The notes beneath the pieces are model-generated. The model worked only from the letters and a program-made list of their open reading frames with translations, ran no database searches and was not told the origin of the DNA. This document shows, one piece after another, positions 27,226-33,144 of a stretch of DNA of 33,144 nucleotides; the stretch's first letter is position 1, and each line of letters begins with the position of its first letter. This stretch comes from Tannerella sp. (GTDB lineage Bacteria > Bacteroidota > Bacteroidia > Bacteroidales > Tannerellaceae): contig JAIRZY010000078.1 in assembly GCA_031266995.1 (NCBI GenBank), forward strand, positions 1 to 33,144, read 5' to 3'. The translations under genes and the position numbers were made by a program.

Positions 27226-29022
27226 ATGAAAAATTATGGTTTTTATTTCATCGTATTGGCGCTGTGTGCGAGCGTGCAGGTATCGCTTCCACAGCGTGCC
27301 GGCGCGCAGGAATCGATCACGTCCGTGCGGCAGGATGAACGCATATTCTACCACACCGTCGAACGCGGGCAGACGGTCTATTCCATCGGTTTAATGTACG
27401 GAGTGAGCGAAGACGACATTTTCCGCCTGAACCCGTCGAGCCGCAGGGGCATCAGGGCCGGCGAACAGCTCAGGATTCCGCAGAACGGGCAGACGGACGG
27501 ACGGGAAGAAGGAGACGACGAGATATACGTATATCATACGATTCGGACGGGCGAGACGCTGTACGGCGTCTCGCGCGAGTACGGTCTCTCGACCGGAGAC
27601 CTTTCGGAGGCCAACCGCGGGCTTACGCCCGAGACGTTTGCCGCGGGGAAGACGATACGCATCCCGTCGATGAAGATCCATTCGCTGCCCGTGACGCAGA
27701 CGAAGGTCGTCGTCAAGGAATTAAAATACAAAATAAAGCGGCGGGAGACGATGTACAGCATTTGCCGCAAGTTCGACGTGACCAGCGAAGACCTCCTCGC
27801 CCACAATCCGCAACTGAAATCGGGACTGAAGGCCGGTATGGAGCTGATCATCCCCGTCAGGACGGAAGAGGTCGTGACCGAAGCGCCGGTGCAGAAGGAG
27901 CTTGACATCGCGGAGCTGACCAGCTACCGGCGCCAGATAGAGCGGACGAACGTCGCCCGGCTCGCCCTGCTGCTACCCTTCCTCGCCCCCGGCTCTCAGA
28001 CGCCGCTCGACGCGCGGGTGATCGAGTTCTACGAAGGCTTCCTGATCGCGGTCGACAGCGTGCGCAACAGCGGCATGTCCGTCGAACTCTATGTCTACAA
28101 CATCGGCAACGATGCCGCCACGACGGCCACGGCGCTCGAAAACATCGAGGCCCCGCATCTGGACCTGATCGTGGGCGGCATGACGGACATTCAGATCGAG
28201 CTGATCGCCGACTTTGCGCGCGATCACGACACAAAATACGTCGTCCCCTTCTCGTCGAGATGTGAGCGCCTGACGCTGGACAATCCCTGCATCTTTCAGG
28301 TCAACGCCGCGACGCAGAACCTGTATTCCTACCTCACGCCGCGCATCCACGCCCTGTTTCCGCGACACCGCATCATCCTGCTCGACACCGGCGACGGCGA
28401 CCCGAAGACGCAGCTCTTCAACGTCATCAGGGCCGACCTGAACGACAGTTCCATCCCGTTTACGGAAGTGACCTACCGCGAGAAAACGTTTCAGGCCGAC
28501 ATGCTGGCCGCGATGAGCAACACCGCCCCCAGCCTGGTCATCCCCCTCTCAGGCTCGCTCGACGCGCTGCTCAAAATCAAGAGCACGCTGAGGAGCATTG
28601 TCGAGACGCGGCCGGAATACGCGGTGACGCTCTTCGGACATCCCGAATGGCAGAACTATACGAAGGACTGCCTCGACGATTTCTATGCGCTCGACACGTA
28701 CTTCTACACCCAGTCGTACATGAACGCCATGACGCCCGAAGCCAAATGGTTTGCCGGCAGATACCGCGATTCGTACAACAAGCCCCTGCCCGCGACCTCG
28801 CCCAGATATGCCGTGCTGGGCTACGACCTGGGGATGTATTTCCTCACCGCCCTGCGCGCCTACGGGAGCGCGTTCGACAGCTATGTCGCGCAGCACGCCT
28901 ACCGCAGCATACAGTCCGGATTCCGCTTCGGGAGGGTGAACAACTGGGGCGGATTCTTCAACACGAACCTCTACATCGTACACTACAACGGGAAGGACTA
29001 TTCCATCCTGCGCGAAGAATGA
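27226..29022 (+). CDS. LysM-domain protein with periplasmic-binding-protein type 1-like C-terminal domain
   Basis: Signal peptide MKNYGFYFIVLALCASVQVSLPQRAGAQ; three LysM-like segments (YHTVERGQTVYSIGLMYGVSEDDI, YHTIRTGETLYGVSREYGLSTGDL, YKIKRRETMYSICRKFDVTSEDL); C-terminal 'LALLLPFLAPG... FYEGFLIAVDSV' ABC substrate-binding fold. Confidence 0.85.
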   Translation: MKNYGFYFIVLALCASVQVSLPQRAGAQESITSVRQDERIFYHTVERGQTVYSIGLMYGVSEDDIFRLNPSSRRGIRAGEQLRIPQNGQTDGREEGDDEIYVYHTIRTGETLYGVSREYGLSTGDLSEANRGLTPETFAAGKTIRIPSMKIHSLPVTQTKVVVKELKYKIKRRETMYSICRKFDVTSEDLLAHNPQLKSGLKAGMELIIPVRTEEVVTEAPVQKELDIAELTSYRRQIERTNVARLALLLPFLAPGSQTPLDARVIEFYEGFLIAVDSVRNSGMSVELYVYNIGNDAATTATALENIEAPHLDLIVGGMTDIQIELIADFARDHDTKYVVPFSSRCERLTLDNPCIFQVNAATQNLYSYLTPRIHALFPRHRIILLDTGDGDPKTQLFNVIRADLNDSSIPFTEVTYREKTFQADMLAAMSNTAPSLVIPLSGSLDALLKIKSTLRSIVETRPEYAVTLFGHPEWQNYTKDCLDDFYALDTYFYTQSYMNAMTPEAKWFAGRYRDSYNKPLPATSPRYAVLGYDLGMYFLTALRAYGSAFDSYVAQHAYRSIQSGFRFGRVNNWGGFFNTNLYIVHYNGKDYSILREE

Positions 29023-29723
29023 TGACGACGGTGATGAAACGCACGGCGACGGCCTCCATCCTGAGCCTCCTCCTCGCGACCGCTGCCCCGGCGGCGCGTG
29101 CGCAGGGCGGCGGCGCGTTCCGTCACGAATGGGCGGCGGGCGTATCGGGCGGCATGAACTATGCCTCGGTCTCGTTCTCGCCCAAAGTGCAGCAGAGCAT
29201 GTATGCCGGCTATACGGGCGGCCTGACGCTGCGGTGGATCACGGAAAAGAACCTCGGCCTGCAACTGGAGGCCAACGTCAAGCAGCAGGGATGGAAGGAA
29301 AATTTTGAAAACGCGGACGACGGGCAGGACTATTCGGCCTTCCACTACCGGCGGCGGATGAACTATGTCGACATCCCGTTTCTGACCCACGTCTATTTCG
29401 GCAGCGGGCGGATGAATTTCTTCGTCAACCTGGGGCCGCAGATCGGCTTCCTGCTCGGCGAAAAGACGGAAGAGAACCTGGGCGGCGTCGAACCGCAGCG
29501 GATGAACGCCCAGCACGCCATGCCGGCCGCGAAGTCGTTTGAGTGGGGCCTCGGCGGCGGGCCGGGCGTGGAACTGCGCACCGGCGCCGGATACTTCCTG
29601 CTCGAGGGGCGGTTCTACTACGCCCTGAGCGACTTCTACGACACGCGACGCAGGGATGCGTTCGGCAAGGCTTCGGCGCAGGTCATTTCGGTGAGGCTGT
29701 CCTATCTGATACCGTTTCGCTGA
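29019..29723 (+). CDS. PorT-like outer membrane beta-barrel protein
   Basis: ATGA overlap with the upstream stop; signal peptide; 'WAAGVSGGMNYASVSFSP... GLQLEANVKQQGWKENF... MNYVDIPFLTHVYFG'. Confidence 0.8.
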   Translation: MMTTVMKRTATASILSLLLATAAPAARAQGGGAFRHEWAAGVSGGMNYASVSFSPKVQQSMYAGYTGGLTLRWITEKNLGLQLEANVKQQGWKENFENADDGQDYSAFHYRRRMNYVDIPFLTHVYFGSGRMNFFVNLGPQIGFLLGEKTEENLGGVEPQRMNAQHAMPAAKSFEWGLGGGPGVELRTGAGYFLLEGRFYYALSDFYDTRRRDAFGKASAQVISVRLSYLIPFR

Positions 29724-29735
29724 GAGATGTTGAAA

Positions 29736-29763
29736 TTCAACATTCAATATTCAACATTCAATA
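29736..29763. repeat. 2 x 14-bp AT-rich direct repeat
   Basis: attcaacattcaat repeated perfectly twice. Confidence 0.85.
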
Positions 29764-29789
29764 TTTAAAGACCGTTCTCCGGTTTTCGT

Positions 29790-29985
29790 GCGACACGTTT
29801 CGCAAAACGCGGGAAACGTTTCGCAGAAAATGCGACACGTGTCGCAAAACACGGGAAACGTTTCGCAGAAAATGCGACACGTGTCGCAAAACGCGGGAAA
29901 CGTTTCGCAGAAAATGCGACACATGTCGCAAAACGCGGGAAACGTTTCGCAGAACGTGCGACGCATGTCGCAAAACGCGGGAAGC
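29790..29985. repeat. Tandem array: ~4.7 x 42 bp, each made of two 21-bp dyad half-units
   Basis: gcgacacgtgtcgcaaaacgc + gggaaacgtttcgcagaaaat; units start at 29790, 29832, 29874, 29916, 29958. Confidence 0.95.
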
Positions 29986-30157
29986 ACCTTCCTTATATTA
30001 CACAAAACAGCGCTGCACAAAGTTTAAATTTCCTGTAACAAATCCGTCCCTTCCGCGTCTATCAGAATGAAGGCGGATGCACGGGACTTTTTCGCGGGCA
30101 CACAAATCCTCAAGTTTTTAAATTTTGGAATCTGTAAATCATTAATCTTTTGAATCT

Positions 30158-32491
30158 GTGAAAAGAATCTTCAGACAAATCATTCCGGTCATGGCGCTGC
30201 TGGCGGCCGGCGCGTGGCAGGCAGCGGCGCAGGGCATCGGGATCAGGGGCACGGTGAAGGACGCGGCGAGCGGGGCCGTCCTGGAGTTTGCGACCGTCGT
30301 ACTGCAAACGCCCGATTCGGCCTTCGTGGCGGGTGCGACGACGGGACGCGACGGCGGCTTTGCGCTCGAACGGATGGCGGCGGGCGACTACCGGCTGGCC
30401 GTCTCGAGCGTCGGGTACGAAACGCGCCGGATCGAACTCACGGGCCTGTCGCGCGACATGCGGCTGGACGACATACGGCTGACGGAGGCGGAGGTCTCGC
30501 TCGACGGCGTGACGGTGACGGCCTCGAACACGAGCAGCCGTATCGACCGCAAGATCGTCGTCCCCACCGAGCGGCACGTAAGTGCGTCGACGAACGGCAT
30601 CGACCTGCTGCAGCAGTTGATGCTTCCGCGCGTCGTCGTCAACCCGCTCTTCAGCGAAGTATCCGTTGCCGGCGGCGGCGAGCTGCAGCTTCGCATCAAC
30701 GGCGTCAAGGTCGAACGCGAAGACATCATCGCCCTGCGGCCGGCCGACATCATACGCATTGAGTTTCACGACAATCCCGGGCTGCGCTACGGGAATGCCG
30801 AAGTCGTGCTCGACTACATCGTGCACCGCCCCGAAACGGGTGGCGACTTCGGCGTGAACCTGAGCGACGGACTGATGGCCGCGTGGGGCAACAATTACCT
30901 GAACGGGAGGGTGAACCACCGCCGGTCGGAGTTTTCGCTCAACTACGGCATCAGCCACCGCGACTTCTATCAGATGTGGCGCGACAACGAGGAGACGTTC
31001 GTCCTCGCCGACGGCACGGTGCTGCACCGCCGCGAACGGGGCGAGCCGGGGCACGGCGAGATGTACTGGCAAAACCTGAACGGGAAATACAACTATCAGG
31101 ACGAACGGAAGATGTTCAACGCCACCTTCCGCCTCTACGCCGACCGCGAGCCGCACATGGACTATCACGGCATGCTCTACAACGTCGACGACCCGTCGGA
31201 CGCCGTCGACATGACCGACCGCACGGCCAGCCACGAGAGCCGCCCGGCGCTCGACCTCTACTATCAGCACAGCCTGCCGCGCGACCAGACGCTGGTCTTC
31301 AACGCCGTGGGCACGTATAACCGCACGGGCAGCACGCGCCTCTACCGTGAGAGCCGCGACGGCGCGACGCTGACCGACGTCGACAACCGCGTCGACGGCA
31401 ACAAGTATTCGTTCATCGGCGAAGGCATCTACGAAAAGAAGCTCGGCGAGCGCCGCCTGAGCGCCGGGATACGCCACTCGCAGTCGGCGTCGGACAACAC
31501 CTATGCCGGCCGGCAGCGCTTCGAGACGCGCATGGGGCAGATGGAAACGTTCCTCTACGGCGAATTCAAAGGCAGGATCAGGACGCTGGACTACACGCTC
31601 GGCGCCGGCGTCACCCGCTCGCGCTTCGAGCAGGAAGGCGAGGAGGGCTATCAGTATTACACCTTCAATCCGCGCATCGTGCTCTACCGCCCGCTGCCGG
31701 GCAATTCGTCCATACGCCTGCAGAGCGAGATCAGCAATGCCTCGCCCTCGCTCTCGAACCTGAGCGCCGTCGAGCAGGCCGTCGACTCGCTGCAGGTTCA
31801 GCGCGGCAATCCCGGCCTGCAGCCCTACCTGCGCTACCGCACGCAGCTCACCGGCGAATACCGCCGTGGCATCATCTACCTCAACCTGCTGGGAGTGCAC
31901 GAATATCATCCGCGCGCCATCATGGAAGAAAAATTCCACGGCGAGGACGGCAAGATCGTCCAGACGTGGAACAACCAGAAGCGCTGGCAGCGGCTCAGCA
32001 CCGGCCTCACTCTGCGCATCGGGCCGGTGCGCGACGTGCTCGAACTCTACCTCTCAAGCCAGCTCAACTACTACATCAGCGAAGGCCACAGCTACCTGCA
32101 CCGCTACACCAACCTCTATAACGACGCGGGCGTCAACCTCACCGTCAAGCGCTTCTTTGCCAACGCCGGCATGGAAACAAGCTGGGACCGCTTCCACGGC
32201 GAAACGCTCTATGGTGGCGAAAACATCCACTACGTCATGGCGGGCTACAAACACGGGACCCTGTCCGTCACGGCAGGCATGTTCAACCCCTTCGCCGACA
32301 ACTACCGGCAGCAGACCGAGAACCGCTCGCAGTATGCCTCCTACCGGAGAGTGAACTACATCAACGAATCTTCGCGCATGCTGCTCGTCCGCCTGAGCTA
32401 CAACTTCTCGTTCGGACGCAAGTTCGACTCTGCCCAGAAACGTCTCAACAATGCCGACGACGACTCGGGCGTAATGAGTGTCGGGAAATAA
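30158..32491 (+). CDS. TonB-dependent receptor-like outer membrane beta-barrel protein with N-terminal carboxypeptidase-regulatory-like domain
   Basis: GTG start, signal peptide, 'IRGTVKDAASGAVLEFATVVLQTPDSAFVAGATTGRDGGFALERMAAGDYRLAVSSVGYE', plug-like domain and long barrel ending 'LLVRLSYNFSFGRKF'. Confidence 0.88.
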   Translation: MKRIFRQIIPVMALLAAGAWQAAAQGIGIRGTVKDAASGAVLEFATVVLQTPDSAFVAGATTGRDGGFALERMAAGDYRLAVSSVGYETRRIELTGLSRDMRLDDIRLTEAEVSLDGVTVTASNTSSRIDRKIVVPTERHVSASTNGIDLLQQLMLPRVVVNPLFSEVSVAGGGELQLRINGVKVEREDIIALRPADIIRIEFHDNPGLRYGNAEVVLDYIVHRPETGGDFGVNLSDGLMAAWGNNYLNGRVNHRRSEFSLNYGISHRDFYQMWRDNEETFVLADGTVLHRRERGEPGHGEMYWQNLNGKYNYQDERKMFNATFRLYADREPHMDYHGMLYNVDDPSDAVDMTDRTASHESRPALDLYYQHSLPRDQTLVFNAVGTYNRTGSTRLYRESRDGATLTDVDNRVDGNKYSFIGEGIYEKKLGERRLSAGIRHSQSASDNTYAGRQRFETRMGQMETFLYGEFKGRIRTLDYTLGAGVTRSRFEQEGEEGYQYYTFNPRIVLYRPLPGNSSIRLQSEISNASPSLSNLSAVEQAVDSLQVQRGNPGLQPYLRYRTQLTGEYRRGIIYLNLLGVHEYHPRAIMEEKFHGEDGKIVQTWNNQKRWQRLSTGLTLRIGPVRDVLELYLSSQLNYYISEGHSYLHRYTNLYNDAGVNLTVKRFFANAGMETSWDRFHGETLYGGENIHYVMAGYKHGTLSVTAGMFNPFADNYRQQTENRSQYASYRRVNYINESSRMLLVRLSYNFSFGRKFDSAQKRLNNADDDSGVMSVGK

Positions 32492-32493
32492 TA

Positions 32494-32604
32494 CGCTGCG
32501 AACCCTTATTTTTCGGAAGCGCCCTTAGTAGCCCGGGAAGCATCCTTCCCTCGCGTCCCATTATTATATCTGTACAATAATAAGGAGAATAAGGGTTCGT
32601 AGCG
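32494..32604. repeat. Inverted repeat, 17-bp arms (one mismatch)
   Basis: cgctgcgaacccttatt (32494-32510) versus aataagggttcgtagcg (32588-32604). Confidence 0.85.
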
Positions 32605-32924
32605 TAGAGACGCGATGCCGCGAGCGGGAAGGTTACATATACTGTATGTAAGTCTGCCGCCGCGGGCGGGAAGGTTACATATACAGTATGCAAGTCCGCC
32701 GCCGCGAGCGAGAAGGTTACATATACAGTATGCAAGTCCGCCGCCGCGAGCGGGAAGGTTACATATACAGTATGCAAGTCTGCCGCCGCGAGCGGGAAGG
32801 TTACATATACAGTATGCAAGTCCGCCGCCGCGGGCGAGAAGGTTACATATACTGTATGCAAGTCTGCCGCCGCGAGCGGGAAGGTTGCCTATGCAATAGG
32901 CAAGTCCGCCGATCGCGTCTCTAC
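32604..32924. repeat. Seven 42-bp tandem repeats bracketed exactly by a perfect 13-bp inverted repeat
   Basis: gtagagacgcgat (32604-32616) and atcgcgtctctac (32912-32924); seven 42-bp units occupy 32618-32911. Confidence 0.95.
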
Positions 32925-33017
32925 AATCCCGTACCGGGTTGAACTGCTGACGCAGTTCTCTGCGTGTGGTGAAGATTCATAAAAGAACGTCAGTGCCGAA
33001 TTTTAGGCGCCGGAATC

Positions 33018-33048
33018 TTTGGCCGCATGAAAATAATGACTACCTTTG
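33018..33048 (+). promoter_or_regulatory. Bacteroidetes-type promoter (TTTG-N19-TACCTTTG) for the SRP RNA
   Basis: TTTG 33018-33021, TACCTTTG 33041-33048. Confidence 0.8.
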
Positions 33049-33052
33049 CCCC

Positions 33053-33144
33053 GGGTAAGTCCTATACGGCCAGCTCCCTCGGAATCCCCCAGGGCTTGAT
33101 CGCAGCAAGGGTACTTGGTTGTAGCGGCGCGATATAGTCAGCTT
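33053..33144 (+). ncRNA. ffs: Bacterial small signal recognition particle RNA (4.5S-like), 3' end outside the window
   Basis: Domain-IV-like core ccccagggcttgatcgcagcaagggtacttgg; 5' aagtcctata pairs with 3' tatagtcagctt; strong promoter directly upstream; no ORF. Confidence 0.8.

Noticed and set aside
29751-30027. Repeat peptides (RHVSHFLRNVSRVL; MRHVSQNAGNVSQK) from the 42-bp array
   Set aside because: Open in several frames on both strands because 42 is a multiple of 3; no independent coding evidence.
7265-32911. CRISPR interpretation of the tandem arrays
   Set aside because: Units are contiguous without unique spacers, and no cas genes are present.
32445-32942. 14-aa repeat peptides (MQVRRREREGYIYS; HTVYVTFPLAAADL)
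   Set aside because: Same artefact: a 42-bp array open in multiple frames. Compensatory hairpin changes argue for a DNA/RNA structural unit instead.

Overview
The window is about 33 kb of a Bacteroidales-type chromosome, judged by TTTG-N19/20-TAnnTTTG promoters, TamB/TamL, DUF3316, PorT-like and OMP beta-barrel families. Most of it is housekeeping. The + strand carries tamB-tamL and then a tight run of topoisomerase IV subunit A (parC), a DUF3316-like protein, an S41 peptidase lipoprotein, mtaB and an LpxL-like acyltransferase. The - strand carries a leucine biosynthesis operon, leuA-leuC-(decayed insert)-leuD-leuA2/cimA-like-mgsA-leuB. Beyond that are an ECF sigma factor with a small membrane partner, a coiled-coil hendecad protein, a DUF6249-like protein, a GH3-family protein, a LysM/periplasmic-binding protein coupled to a PorT-like barrel, a TonB-receptor-like OMP, and at the right edge an SRP RNA gene cut by the window end. 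The unusual material is mostly non-coding. (1) Four intergenic tandem arrays of unrelated sequence share a period of 21 or 41-42 bp and are built from dyad-symmetric units, some with compensatory changes. (2) A ~0.5 kb element flanked by inverted repeats sits between leuC and leuD and carries a four-helix-bundle (23S-rRNA-IVP-like) gene inactivated by two 1-bp deletions and a nonsense codon. (3) A terminator/attenuator-like hairpin sits directly before leuA. (4) Methylglyoxal synthase is embedded in the leucine operon. All family calls come from reading the translations; no database search was run.
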